In this document: piece by piece, positions 32,868-41,821 of the stretch
How positions within the stretch are numbered: the stretch's first letter is position 1
Layout: each line of letters opens with the position of its first letter
Assembly (NCBI GenBank): GCA_014896535.1
Contig: JADBKE010000009.1
Coordinates: forward strand, 21,181 to 85,180
DNA length: 64,000 bases
Source: Candidatus Fermentithermobacillaceae bacterium
Lineage (GTDB): Bacteria; Bacillota; Sulfobacillia; Fermentithermobacillales; DUSS01
Direction: 5' to 3'
Notes under the pieces: generated by a model
Told to the model about the DNA's origin: nothing
The model's database searches: none
Seen by the model: the letters and a program-made list of their open reading frames with translations, nothing else
Position numbers and translations under genes: made by a program

Positions 32868-34470
32868 GCTCCCCGCTCCTTTCCGTGCTCTTCTCTCCTG
32901 ACATGGTGAGACCAAACTCGGCATCAGACGCGTCAGGAGGCAGGATCCCGGCGATTTTCCCATCGTACATGATCATTATCCTGTGACAGATACGTCTGAG
33001 CTCGACGAGTTCCGAAGAAGTCATGATAATGGTCAGACCCTTTTCCCGGTTGAGACGGTACAGAATCTCGAGGACCTTTTGCTTGGCTCCCACGTCGATG
33101 CCCCTGGTCGGCTCCGAAACCAGCAAGAGCTTGGGTTCAAGAGATATAGCCCTGGCGATGCATACTTTTTGCTGATTCCCACCGCTCAAGCGCCGAACGA
33201 CTTGTCTCGGACCTGTGGTTCTGATATCGAACTCCTTTATGGTTTCCAGAGCGTGCCTGCGGATGCTTCCGGAATCTCTCATCGCAAAGGGCCCGACCCG
33301 GCGCAGAAACCGCCCGTGGACCTGCATCGCCGCGAGCACGAGGTTGTCCTCGAGCGTTTCATCGAGGAGAAGGCCTATGTTGCGACGGTCTTCTGACACG
33401 AAGGCAAGCCCGGCTTTGAGTGCCGATAGAGGATCGTTCAGGGAAATTTCCTTTCCGAGAAACTTTACCCGACCGGACGCCGGCTGAAGGCCCATGATTC
33501 CGTTGGCTATCCCCAGCTTGCCGTGGCCAGCAAGCCCTCCGATACCCAGGATCTCCCCGCGCTTGACGGTAAAACTCACCCCTCTAACTCTTTCTCCGGG
33601 CATGTTCACAGAGAGATCCTCTACGACCAGAACATCTTCACCCGTCTCCGGGGGCTTTGCCTCGTCCGCAAGCCGAAGCCCGTCCACCTTTCGCCCTACC
33701 ATCAGTTCGGCCAGCTCGATTACCGTAGTCTCCCCGGCCTTCTTTTCCGCCACCACTTCGCCGTCCCTAAGGACGGTGATCCTGTCGCACGTGGCCAGTA
33801 CCTCGTCCAGCCGGTGGCTGATGAATAGGATGCCGATTCCCCGCCGAGCCAGCCGTTTCAGAGCGTCGAGCAAAATGGCGGCCTCGGACTCGGTCAGGAC
33901 GGCCGTGGGCTCATCGAACACCAGAAGTTTTACGTTTTCTTTGTCGATTTCCCGCGCGATCTCTACAAACTGTTTGTGGCCCACGGGCATTCCCGCAACC
34001 GGGGCCCACTCGTCGATCCCTTCAAAGGCCAGCGCGTCGATGGCCTTTCTGGAGTCGGCCGCCATGGCGGGCATATCAAGTGTCTCGAGTTTCCTCGAAA
34101 ACATCCTGCTCAAGAGGTTTTCTCTGGTGATCTCGCGGTTGAGTTTTATGTTCTCGGTGACGGAAAACCCGGGGATGAGCATGAACTCCTGGTGAACCAT
34201 GCCGATGCCCGCGGCCATCGCCTGCCGGGGTTCCCGAGGCAGGAACTCTCTGCCGTCAAATAAGATTCGGCCGGAAAAACCGCCCGTCTCCTGAATCACT
34301 GGCATCCCGAATAGGATGTTCATCAGAGTGGTCTTCCCGGCACCGTTTTCGCCTACGAGTCCGTGAATCTCCCCTTGCTTGACGTCGAGGCTCACGTTCT
34401 TGAGAACGGGGTTACCGTAAAACTCCTTGGTAATCCCCTCCATTTTGAGTACCATCGGGGCCGATGGCAA
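32851..34470 (-). CDS. Duplicated ABC ATPase of a sugar/nucleoside-type importer
   Basis: 539 residues with two ATP-binding cassettes, as in RbsA/NupO-type importers. First cassette: Walker A GLVGENGAGKTTLMN near residue 40, Walker B LLVFDEPTAVLTESE. Second cassette: the Walker A place reads GIGGLAGHGKLGIANGI near 310 (degenerate, common in this family), signature RLSGGNQQKVCIARA, Walker B LLLVSEPTRGIDVGAK. It powers the two permeases downstream. It starts at TTG 34470 (AAGGAG ~12 nt upstream) or ATG 34455. Confidence 0.93.
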   Translation of the reverse strand: MPSAPMVLKMEGITKEFYGNPVLKNVSLDVKQGEIHGLVGENGAGKTTLMNILFGMPVIQETGGFSGRILFDGREFLPREPRQAMAAGIGMVHQEFMLIPGFSVTENIKLNREITRENLLSRMFSRKLETLDMPAMAADSRKAIDALAFEGIDEWAPVAGMPVGHKQFVEIAREIDKENVKLLVFDEPTAVLTESEAAILLDALKRLARRGIGILFISHRLDEVLATCDRITVLRDGEVVAEKKAGETTVIELAELMVGRKVDGLRLADEAKPPETGEDVLVVEDLSVNMPGERVRGVSFTVKRGEILGIGGLAGHGKLGIANGIMGLQPASGRVKFLGKEISLNDPLSALKAGLAFVSEDRRNIGLLLDETLEDNLVLAAMQVHGRFLRRVGPFAMRDSGSIRRHALETIKEFDIRTTGPRQVVRRLSGGNQQKVCIARAISLEPKLLLVSEPTRGIDVGAKQKVLEILYRLNREKGLTIIMTSSELVELRRICHRIMIMYDGKIAGILPPDASDAEFGLTMSGEKSTERSGEHETTG

Positions 34471-34512
34471 AAGTTATCCATCTCCTTTCCATCCCAACGC
34501 GCCGGAGCACGC

Positions 34513-34545
34513 CGAACCGGGCGGGTGGGCCACCCGCCCGGTTCG
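34513..34545 (-). repeat. Long intercistronic hairpin in the ABC operon
   Basis: A near-perfect palindrome of 33 bp: the arm CGAACCGGGCGGGT (34513-34526) pairs with ACCCGCCCGGTTCG (34532-34545), 14 bp, with a 5-nt loop. No U tract follows on the minus strand. It sits between the binding-protein gene and the ATPase gene, a place where such hairpins often protect the upstream mRNA and let the binding protein be made in excess. That role is inferred. Confidence 0.7.
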
Positions 34546-34562
34546 ATCCTTGGAGACCCAAG

Positions 34563-35681
34563 CTACTTCTTTCCGAAGATGTACGACCCGGACACCACCA
34601 GGTACATGTTCTTGCCTTCTTCGTACCTCTTCATCTGAATGTCAACGCCAGCGACTTCTTTCATGGTTGCCTTGACAGCTTCCATGTCGCTGAGTTTGAC
34701 CTTCCCTTCGACTGCCTTAAACGCGAGCTCGACCGCGGTCTCGATGAACACCATGTTGATGGGAACCGGCCAAGTGGCAAACCTTCCAGCTCCGCCCTTA
34801 GCTACGATCTTTTCTTCGATAGCTGCCAGGATAGCTTTCATGTCACCCGCCATTCCAGAAACGTCGATCTCGAGAGCTCCAGGATACCCGTGGGTCGGGC
34901 TGGGGCAACACTGCTCGGGGAAGATCGCGCCTGTCTCAAGACAAGCTTTTATCAGAGGCTCCTGCATCGCGCAGTTTGTGGAGAAAACGGCGATATCCTT
35001 CCCGTGAGCTGCCACCTGCCGAGGTACATCCTCCAGTATGAACTTCTGAGCTCCGGGAATGCCTTCGGGTCCCATCGGGTCGGGCGCCGTGACGAAGATG
35101 AACTCCATGCCCAGTCTCTCGCACTCTTCCTTCATTATGTCCCTGCGTTTAGCCAGGAGTTCCATGGACATATGCCGCGGGAACGAGTAGTGAAGGAACT
35201 TCTTGGCACCCATTTCCTTGGCCAGCCTTACGATGGTGCGGCCGCGCTCCAGGTTGTCCGTCTCAAATGCGAGATCCGCCTTTTCCGCAATGATCTTGGG
35301 ATCTTCGTGAGGGACTCCAACGAGGATGAGCACATCCTTCCGGGTCTGGCGTATCTTGTCTATTGCCGCTGCAGTGCCCGGAACGGCCTGACAGATGACT
35401 ATGGCCTTCACCGATTTGTCAGCAGCTAGACCTGTTATCTGGGCGATGGTGGTTTCCTGCTCCTGCATGAAGTTGTCGGGATAGGTCACGTGGATGATCC
35501 TGTCACCGTACTTCGCCTTTACCCTTTCGGCCGCCCTGTACTCGTCTTCACCTTGAGACACCGTTCCGGTAACCACACCGATTTTGAACTCTTTTGGAGT
35601 CTTCTCCCCGCATCCTCCCAGACCCAGGAGAAGCACAAGGAGAACAAGTACTGACAACACCTTCAAGCCATGCTTTGACAT
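34563..35681 (-). CDS. DUF3798 substrate-binding lipoprotein
   Basis: 372 residues. Lipoprotein signal with lipobox GLGGC near residue 22, then a periplasmic-binding-protein-like alpha/beta domain (FKIGVVTGTVSQGEDEYRAA; AIVICQAVPGTAAAIDKIRQ; PTHGYPGALEIDVSGMAGDM). DUF3798 proteins are found with BMP-like ABC genes, and this is the first gene of such an operon. ATG 35681 is chosen for GGGAGGGG 9 nt upstream and the signal peptide that follows. The ligand is unknown; a nucleoside, sugar or amino-acid derivative is possible. The divergent sigma-54 activator is a likely regulator. Confidence 0.88.
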   Translation of the reverse strand: MSKHGLKVLSVLVLLVLLLGLGGCGEKTPKEFKIGVVTGTVSQGEDEYRAAERVKAKYGDRIIHVTYPDNFMQEQETTIAQITGLAADKSVKAIVICQAVPGTAAAIDKIRQTRKDVLILVGVPHEDPKIIAEKADLAFETDNLERGRTIVRLAKEMGAKKFLHYSFPRHMSMELLAKRRDIMKEECERLGMEFIFVTAPDPMGPEGIPGAQKFILEDVPRQVAAHGKDIAVFSTNCAMQEPLIKACLETGAIFPEQCCPSPTHGYPGALEIDVSGMAGDMKAILAAIEEKIVAKGGAGRFATWPVPINMVFIETAVELAFKAVEGKVKLSDMEAVKATMKEVAGVDIQMKRYEEGKNMYLVVSGSYIFGKK

Positions 35682-36042
35682 TTTGTTAACCCCTCCCAAT
35701 GGAAAGTCTGTGATCGCCATTTCTACGCATGAGCGTCTTTTCCTTCTCGCCTGTAGTAGGTATAGAGGTGCGATACAGGTCAACTTCATGTTTTGCATCG
35801 GGCATCCAGGGCAGGAAAGGCAAACCGCGGACTATGGTAAACACCGATTCCCCGACGTCCCTCCACTTGACCGAACAGTTCTACCTTCTGGCAAGTCTAC
35901 GTCTGGATCGAGTATGCAGGAATCGACGGCGTCTCGGCGAATGAATAGAAAATACCCGTATGGGGGTAAAAGCGGTGAAGGCATCCTGCGAGCTGTGTTC
36001 ACCCATGGCCTATACCTATTCGGAAGCTACGAGGAGTGAAAC
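35682..36042. other. Divergent intergenic region (ABC operon / sigma-54 activator)
   Basis: 361 bp between the DUF3798 gene and the activator. I see no gene. I looked for a GG-N10-GC sigma-54 element on the minus strand and found none; the closest (TGGATGCCCGATGCAAAA) has spacing of 9. No convincing sigma-A promoter was found either. Confidence 0.5.
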
Positions 36043-37950
36043 ATGCAACTCCCTGAGTACCTATTAAACCGGTCCTTCGACCTCATCCGCGAAGGCGTCA
36101 TCATCGTGGACCGAACTGGCGTCGTTGTGTTCTCCAATCGAAGGGCCAAAGCCCTCCTCGGACTCGGTGAAAGCGTAGGCCCGGGTCACCCCGAGGGTCG
36201 AATCCGGGAAGGCGACATAGTGCTGATCGCCGACAGCTGCCTTGGCCTGGACGACGGAGGTCTTACCCCCAAGGATCTCAAACTACTCGGCGTGCGCTCC
36301 GACCTCGTGAAGATCGGTGACGCTTTCGTCCTGATAGGGATATACAAAGGCATGCCGGGGAGCGGTTCTATAGCTGTGAGACATGAACCGCCTAAAGATC
36401 CGCTGGCCCTCTACCGGCTCTGGCCAGGAAAAGACGGAAAGACCCATAAGCTCTGGGTTAAGCTTTCCGAACCGGACAGGCTTGCGTCAGCCGGCATCGA
36501 TAACCAAGCATTCTCGTTTGAATACCAGGTTGCGGTCGGACACATGGTGATCGTCGATCCGGAGACCCTTGAAGTGAGGTTCTACCAGACTCTCGGATAC
36601 ACTCCCCGCCGGGAAGATATTCGCAGTATCCTAATGGGTTCGAAGTACAGGGCCAAACATCCGGGCAAGGAGTCCATGGACATAACGGGCGAGGCCATCT
36701 GGAAGATTTGCCCCGAGGGTCTCGATACGGCGGCAATAGCCCAGGCGTTGTCCGGTCTCAAGACGAGGTTTGGTCCTCACGAAGCTCACATAAACGGCAT
36801 TCCCATGCGCTACTCGATCCTGCCGGTAGGAGAAGGGCCGAAACCTGAATACGCCGTCATCATCCTGGACGACATCCTCGAGGTGACCGCTCTTTCCAGC
36901 CGAGCCGACGCCGCCTCCAAGTACGCCTCGTTTCTTCGCATGCGGCTGGGCAAGTCAGCGTCGTCGAACCCCGCTTTCGCAGGAATAGTCGGGCGAAGTA
37001 AGGCCATCAGGGAATGCGTGGCGCTTGCCGAGAAAGCTGCAAACCTCCGATCCAATGTGCTTCTTCTAGGGGAAAGCGGCACGGGCAAGAGCGTGCTGGC
37101 CCGAGCTATCCACGACGCTTCTCCCCGGCGTGGAAAGCCCTTTGTGGTGGTGAACTGCGCCGCGATTCCTCCCAACCTCATGGAAAGCGAACTCTTCGGC
37201 TACGCGGGAGGCGCCTTCACTGGCGCTCTAAAGAGCGGAAAGAAAGGAAAATTCCAAGAAGCTCACGAAGGCACGCTTCTCCTGGACGAGGTAGCTGATC
37301 TCGATCTGGCGTGCCAGGCCAAGCTCCTCCACGCCATCGAGGAAGGGGTTATCCAACCCCTAGGCAGCTCTTGCAGCGTCAAAGTAGATGTGAGGATCAT
37401 CGCCGCCACAAACCAAGACCTTAGGGAGCTGGTTCAGGAGGGAAAATTCAGGCGCGACCTCTATTACCGGCTCAACGTCTTCCCCATCTGGGTGCCTCCA
37501 TTACGAGAAAGGCCCGAGGATATACTCGAGCTCGTCGAAGTCTTTCTCTGGACCTTCTCCGCCATGTACCGTAAAGAGTTCACCATCACCCAGAGATGCC
37601 TCACAGCGCTCGTCTCCCATGACTGGCCGGGAAACGTCCGCGAGCTAGAGAACGTGCTGGAGAGAGCTTGCGCTCTGGCGGAAGATGGAGTTATAGACTT
37701 GGGCCACCTTCCGCCCGACATCCGTACGGATGAACACTCCCTGCCGGTTCCCCTCCCCGCGCGCTTACCGGTCACCCTTGATGAGGCGCGTAAAGAGGCG
37801 GAGAGAAATGCGATACTCCAAGCTATAGAGTTCTCCCAGGGGAACTTCTCAGAGGCCGTGAGAATTCTCGGGATTTCCCGTACTACCTTCTATCAAAAAC
37901 TGAAGGAGCTGGGGATTCCAACGCGATTTCCGTTCACGGTCTCGCGGTAA
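36043..37950 (+). CDS. Sigma-54-dependent transcriptional activator (PAS-AAA-Fis)
   Basis: 635 residues. A PAS-like sensor opens the protein (about 10-75, [21 protein letters not shown]), followed by ~220 residues of unassigned sensory region. The AAA+ domain (about 315-550) has Walker [18 protein letters not shown], the sigma-54-contact loop [11 protein letters not shown], Walker [11 protein letters not shown] and the [20 protein letters not shown] stretch. A Fis-type helix-turn-helix ends it ([17 protein letters not shown]). It activates RpoN promoters in response to an unknown ligand, probably for the divergent ABC operon. ATG 36043 follows GAGGAG. Confidence 0.94.
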   Translation: MQLPEYLLNRSFDLIREGVIIVDRTGVVVFSNRRAKALLGLGESVGPGHPEGRIREGDIVLIADSCLGLDDGGLTPKDLKLLGVRSDLVKIGDAFVLIGIYKGMPGSGSIAVRHEPPKDPLALYRLWPGKDGKTHKLWVKLSEPDRLASAGIDNQAFSFEYQVAVGHMVIVDPETLEVRFYQTLGYTPRREDIRSILMGSKYRAKHPGKESMDITGEAIWKICPEGLDTAAIAQALSGLKTRFGPHEAHINGIPMRYSILPVGEGPKPEYAVIILDDILEVTALSSRADAASKYASFLRMRLGKSASSNPAFAGIVGRSKAIRECVALAEKAANLRSNVLLLGESGTGKSVLARAIHDASPRRGKPFVVVNCAAIPPNLMESELFGYAGGAFTGALKSGKKGKFQEAHEGTLLLDEVADLDLACQAKLLHAIEEGVIQPLGSSCSVKVDVRIIAATNQDLRELVQEGKFRRDLYYRLNVFPIWVPPLRERPEDILELVEVFLWTFSAMYRKEFTITQRCLTALVSHDWPGNVRELENVLERACALAEDGVIDLGHLPPDIRTDEHSLPVPLPARLPVTLDEARKEAERNAILQAIEFSQGNFSEAVRILGISRTTFYQKLKELGIPTRFPFTVSR

Positions 37951-38129
37951 GCGGCATCCCCATCTCCCACTGATTGCTGCACCGGACGCCTTCCTCGCTC
38001 AGCTAATGTTTTTAACCTTTCGCGTTCCCCGCCCCCTCAGCGGAGGAATCCCACCATCTCTTGCCTACGTCAAGCTGCGACCTCCCCTGCGCCAGCGTCG
38101 TCCCGACCCAAGCCACACTTACTCGAGCT

Positions 38130-39518
38130 TTACTTCTCTCCGTCGTCGCCAGACTGCGTCGCCGCAGCTTCTGCCGGATGCCTCTCGAACCAGACGGGGT
38201 CCGCCTTCTCAGCCCACGCCCGAGCGTAAGAGTAAAGCGGTCTGCAGAGGTCCGCGGCGGAAATCCTGTTCTTTTGAGTCGAATACGCACCAGTTGAGGT
38301 CACTATCTCTTCCAGTGCCCACGGGTTGTCAATGATGGGACACGGTCTCATCAAATTGTGGTTGAACGGCTGATGAGCTTGGTAGGCACGGAACAGCGGA
38401 CACCCGAGAGCTTCTACGAGGCTTGTGTTCTTGATGTTGACGTTAGCGTAGTGTACGAAGGCGCAGGGTTCCACATCACCCATGGCGTTGATATGGAAGT
38501 AGTTTCTGCCCCCGGCGATGCATCCGCCAGCGAGTTCCCCGTCGTTCCAGAAATCTATCACGAAAATCGGCTTTTCCTGTCGCCACCTGCGCACCTGGTT
38601 ATACATGAACATCCTCTGGTCGACCGTGGCCATGTACTCGAGGTCGGCCCCGCCACCGACGGGCACGTAGGTGAAGTACCACCCGAGCACGCAGCCCTTG
38701 TCGATCATGAAGTCGATGAAGGCATCGCTGCCCACTTCTTCGGTGTTGTCTCTGGTGTACGTCGCGGAGAACCCGAACACGACCCCTGCGTTTCTGAGGT
38801 TATCCATCGCCCGCATCACTCGGGAGAAAACCCCTTTGCCCCTTCGGGCATCGGTGGCCTCCTCAAACCCGTCCACGCTTATGGCGAATGTCACGTTGCC
38901 CAGTTCCCCGAATTTCTTGGCAGCAGCTTCGTCGATTAGGGTACCGTTGGTGAACACGTGAAAGACGGACTCATCGTGCTTTTCCGCCAGGGATATGAGA
39001 TCATCCATCCTTACGGTGGGCTCGCCCCCGGACACCACTATGAAGTGAATGCCGAGATCTTCTGCCTCACCGATGACGCGATCCAAGGTGGCGTAGTCCA
39101 TATCGAGAGTTCTGTCGTATTCCGCGGCCCAACACCCCTTACAGCGAAGGTTGCACCGGCCTGTCGGGTCTATCAGCATAGCCCAAGGCACGTGGATGCC
39201 GTACTTCTTCCCCATTTCCCTCTGCTTGGGAATTCCGAGCATCCCAGCGTGGACAAAGAAGTTCACCCCGAGCTTCTCCCGGACGGTAGGCGAAACCTGC
39301 CGGAATATCCGCACCGCCAGCTTGCGCCAGGGATTATCTGGTTCCGAGAAAACCCGAAGGGCATTTCTAGCGTACTCTTTGTGCTTTTCGTCCCGGGCAA
39401 TCGCTTCGGCCCACCTGGCCAGGTTTAACAGGTTTTTCTCAGGGTCTCCAGCTAAGTAACGCAGACCTTGTCGGAGAGCAGCTTCACCTATCGCAGCTTT
39501 GGCCCACTCGAAGGCCAT
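38130..39518 (-). CDS. Radical SAM protein with SPASM-like C-terminus
   Basis: 462 residues. The 4Fe-4S/SAM site is CNLRCKGCW near residue 127, with IVVSGGEPTVR after it. C-terminal cysteines (GGCIAGGRNYFHINAMGDV, then EPCAFVHY, ALGCPLF, MRPCPIIDNP) resemble a SPASM/auxiliary cluster region. The first ~115 residues form a helical domain not usual for radical SAM enzymes. The substrate is unknown. GGAGG is 9 nt before ATG 39518. The regulator 108 bp upstream on the same strand probably shares its transcript. Confidence 0.9.
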   Translation of the reverse strand: MAFEWAKAAIGEAALRQGLRYLAGDPEKNLLNLARWAEAIARDEKHKEYARNALRVFSEPDNPWRKLAVRIFRQVSPTVREKLGVNFFVHAGMLGIPKQREMGKKYGIHVPWAMLIDPTGRCNLRCKGCWAAEYDRTLDMDYATLDRVIGEAEDLGIHFIVVSGGEPTVRMDDLISLAEKHDESVFHVFTNGTLIDEAAAKKFGELGNVTFAISVDGFEEATDARRGKGVFSRVMRAMDNLRNAGVVFGFSATYTRDNTEEVGSDAFIDFMIDKGCVLGWYFTYVPVGGGADLEYMATVDQRMFMYNQVRRWRQEKPIFVIDFWNDGELAGGCIAGGRNYFHINAMGDVEPCAFVHYANVNIKNTSLVEALGCPLFRAYQAHQPFNHNLMRPCPIIDNPWALEEIVTSTGAYSTQKNRISAADLCRPLYSYARAWAEKADPVWFERHPAEAAATQSGDDGEK

Positions 39519-39625
39519 TCAGAACACCTCCGTGGAAAGATCATCCAGGTTCGCAGCCCATCTGACCAAAAAGACCAAAAAACTCGCGAACAAATAAGGA
39601 AGCGAGCAACCACCTCCTGAGATAC

Positions 39626-40330
39626 CTATGCCGAAGTAGCTTTCCCTAGGACTTCCCTCGCGAAACCCGCGAGCGCCTGCCTCTCTTCCCCGCCGAAAGA
39701 CCGGAGCTCCTTAGCAAATCTTTCCAACAAGGACCCGATAGAGGGCAACTTTCGGGTAAGGCCTTTTACCAGAAGACTACCTGCCACGAACCCTACCAAA
39801 AGCAAAGGGCCCGCTTCCAGGTCAGCTAAGCTCAAGACACGCCCCGCAAGCACCAGATCAAGTCCTACTCGCCTTGCTTCAACGATCAATGCAGCGACGA
39901 CTGCGGCGCAGAATAGCGCAGATGAATTCGAGGCCAATTCCTTTCTGAAAAACTCAAAACCTTTCTTTTGCTCCAGGGCCACACCGAACTTCGATAGCAT
40001 TCTCTGCTTGAGCTTGGACCATTCCTCCGTGGTACTGGAGATTTCCGCTCGGGACTCGATAAGGCGGGCCCCTTTTTCGGTCGTCGAGAAGAGCACCTGG
40101 GACCTTCCAGGATACCCGGGATCAGACCGGGCGTATACCGCCGCGACCAGACCGTCCTTCGCAAGTTCTCTCATCATATCGTAAGCGGTCCATCTGGAAA
40201 CACCCATCTCTCTGGCCAGGTCGGCATAATGCACGGGACCGCCGCAGGCCCTTGCCATACGGAAAAGAGTCTCCAGAAACGCGTACCTTCGCGGACTTAA
40301 ACGCAACAACATCCACTCCCAATAAACCAA
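39626..40330 (-). CDS. Winged-helix transcriptional regulator with C-terminal membrane-like segment
   Basis: 234 residues. An N-terminal winged helix (about 15-95: YADLAREMGVSRWTAYDMMR, then the wing region PGYPGRSQVLFSTTEKGARL) is followed by a helical part with two hydrophobic stretches (about 135-155 and 170-190, GPLLLVGFVAGSLLVKGL). The domain is MarR/PadR-like; no exact family assigned. TTG 40330 is used because GGGAG is 6 nt upstream; ATG 40312 is an alternative. A promoter and a perfect palindrome overlap directly upstream, so autoregulation is likely. Confidence 0.72.
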   Translation of the reverse strand: MVYWEWMLLRLSPRRYAFLETLFRMARACGGPVHYADLAREMGVSRWTAYDMMRELAKDGLVAAVYARSDPGYPGRSQVLFSTTEKGARLIESRAEISSTTEEWSKLKQRMLSKFGVALEQKKGFEFFRKELASNSSALFCAAVVAALIVEARRVGLDLVLAGRVLSLADLEAGPLLLVGFVAGSLLVKGLTRKLPSIGSLLERFAKELRSFGGEERQALAGFAREVLGKATSA

Positions 40331-40331
40331 A

Positions 40332-40377
40332 ATATACTCCCGTCACGAGTATATGTCCGGCTGGGACAAGGCGTCAA
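40332..40377 (-). promoter_or_regulatory. Promoter with overlapping palindromic operator for the regulator gene
   Basis: On the minus strand TTGACG (40377-40372), 18-nt spacer, TATACT (-10, 40353-40348). A perfect 8-bp inverted repeat, ATATACTC (40332-40339) and GAGTATAT (40347-40354), 7-bp spacer, covers the -10 and the Shine-Dalgarno region. Binding there would block initiation. The two-fold symmetry suits a dimeric winged-helix repressor, most simply the adjacent gene product. Confidence 0.75.
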
Positions 40378-40391
40378 CGGTTTGTACTAGT

Positions 40392-40736
40392 TCAAGTCAT
40401 GCGGCACTCTGGTCCCGGCGGACCATCGTTGATGATGACTTTCTTTCCCTCCCTGCGAGCGATGAGCCGGGCTTCGCGGCGGACCAGCGACACCAGTTTC
40501 GCCGAATTTTCCTCGCCCGGTTCGAGTCTGGCGTGAACAAGCGTCCCCTTATGCGTTTTCGAAACGAACCATCGACCCGAGACACCTGCCGTCATCTCGA
40601 TAGCCCCTCTTGTACAGTGTTACGCACCACGTCAAATGCGCCCGTTTCGGTATCCACTATGACGAGTACGCGCAACGCCCGAACCTTTCGTCCACGGGAG
40701 AACCCATTGTGTTTCCCTTCGAACATACAGCGACCT
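40392..40736 (-). pseudogene. Decayed MinD-superfamily ATPase with ferredoxin insert
   Basis: Frame pieces match a MinD/NifH-like P-loop ATPase carrying an inserted ferredoxin domain. The clearest is 40392-40616: GTLVHARLEPGEENSAKLVS, then KKVIINDGPPG (switch II). Upstream, in another frame, RVLVIVDTETGAFDVVRNTV looks like the ferredoxin segment without its cysteines. The N-terminal P-loop and the C-terminus are missing. Frame changes and the lost cysteines say it is non-functional. Such genes usually sit in clusters with Mrp and NifX/NifB-like proteins. Confidence 0.65.
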
Positions 40737-40943
40737 TCATCGGTCCTGCCTCCTCTCTGCCTTCTCCAGTTGTTCCAGCATGTACGCAATCTCGAGCAAA
40801 AAGTCCGCTCGATATTCCTCAATCCTTCCCTCATCCCCGAGCACGCTTATCATCGGATCCATTGGTAAAGACCCGATCAGAGGTATTCCGAGGTAGGAGG
40901 ACACTTCACGGTGCTCGCCGGTGTTCTTCCGGATGGTATTCAT
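40737..40943 (-). pseudogene. C-terminal remnant of an Mrp/NBP35-like ATPase
   Basis: A 68-codon open stretch that matches only the C-terminus of Mrp/NBP35-type iron-sulfur carrier ATPases: YLGIPLIGSLPMDPMISVLG, then DEGRIEEYRADFL. No P-loop lies upstream. It directly precedes the decayed MinD/ferredoxin ATPase, so a former pair or cluster has been lost here. The ATG is probably not used. The 240 bp further upstream to the terminator hold no gene I can support. Confidence 0.55.
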
Positions 40944-41114
40944 CCGCCAAGCTCACGTAGCAAATGTCCCGACGCAGCAGAGCATCAGTTCGTACTCCGC
41001 CCGTCCGGAAAGCATGAGGTCAAAAAGAACGACAAGGCGAATAGCAGGACATAAGGCTATTACGCCGCGGCATTGACTCACGTTACCCGGCAGCTGGGCC
41101 GTTGAGCGACCTGG

Positions 41115-41160
41115 TGAAAAATATGGTCGAAGGGACACCAGGGAGGGCATCCCTTCGACC
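41115..41160 (-). terminator. Intrinsic terminator of the four-gene membrane operon
   Basis: Perfect 11-bp stem GGTCGAAGGGA (41125-41135) with TCCCTTCGACC (41150-41160), 14-nt loop, followed on the minus strand by ATATTTTTC. Lies 26 bp past the stop of the last gene. Confidence 0.85.
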
Positions 41161-41186
41161 GTTTCCTTTTACGCGGCGTCTTGCCC

Positions 41187-41807
41187 CTACTTCACCAGGT
41201 GCAGGGCGTCTTTGAAGATGACCTGAAGCTTGCCTATCACCAGGGACAGGTAGGCCATGGTGATTGAACCGTATGCCGAGCCGAAGGCCACCATCAAAGC
41301 GTATCTTCCGAACATGGAGCCGTACTTGAGGACGCCGCTTTCCTTCTTCACCGTAAAGAGGAAGTACATGAGGGCCGTGATCACCACAAGGAAGTAGAGG
41401 ACGCCCTCGAAATTGAACCGCCCGTCCTTGATGAAAGGCGTGAACGTATCGAAGACCTGCTTGAGGTAGACCGGGGGACTGAAGGCCAAGGTGTAACCGG
41501 CCCCATAACCGATCCAGAAGCCCATCGTGATCCTGGCCACCCACCGGAGCCCCTTAAAGAACCAGCAGTATATGAGAAGCCCGATTACGACCGGAATCAG
41601 GAGCGACCACTGGCCTTTCTCCGCTATGTCCTTTAGGATTAGAGGCTTCAACTGGTTCTCGAAGGTGTAGGTGAGCCCCCTGGCGACGGTCAACCCGACG
41701 AACAGGTGCTCAGCGAAGTAATAGACGTCGCTTTCCTTAAATAGGTAGGACCAGGCCATGATTATGCAGATGCTGCCCGCAATGGCACCCCACTGTTCAG
41801 CTGTCAT
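41187..41807 (-). CDS. Uncharacterised integral membrane protein (cluster gene 4)
   Basis: 206 residues, about six membrane helices (for example 8-22, 62-82, 88-110, 135-150 and 165-190) with Tyr/Phe-rich boundaries (SDVYYFAEHLFVG). No family name can be given with confidence. It is the last gene of a set of four spaced by 14 bp each and closed by a strong terminator. ATG 41807 has GAGGAGG upstream. Function unknown; probably a membrane part of a complex with its three neighbours. Confidence 0.8.
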   Translation of the reverse strand: MTAEQWGAIAGSICIIMAWSYLFKESDVYYFAEHLFVGLTVARGLTYTFENQLKPLILKDIAEKGQWSLLIPVVIGLLIYCWFFKGLRWVARITMGFWIGYGAGYTLAFSPPVYLKQVFDTFTPFIKDGRFNFEGVLYFLVVITALMYFLFTVKKESGVLKYGSMFGRYALMVAFGSAYGSITMAYLSLVIGKLQVIFKDALHLVK

Positions 41808-41821
41808 GCTCGTTCACCTCC

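Noticed and set aside
35790..35825. Possible sigma-54 promoter on the minus strand (TGGATGCCCGATGCAAAA)
   Set aside because: Spacing between GG and GC is 9 instead of the strict 10.
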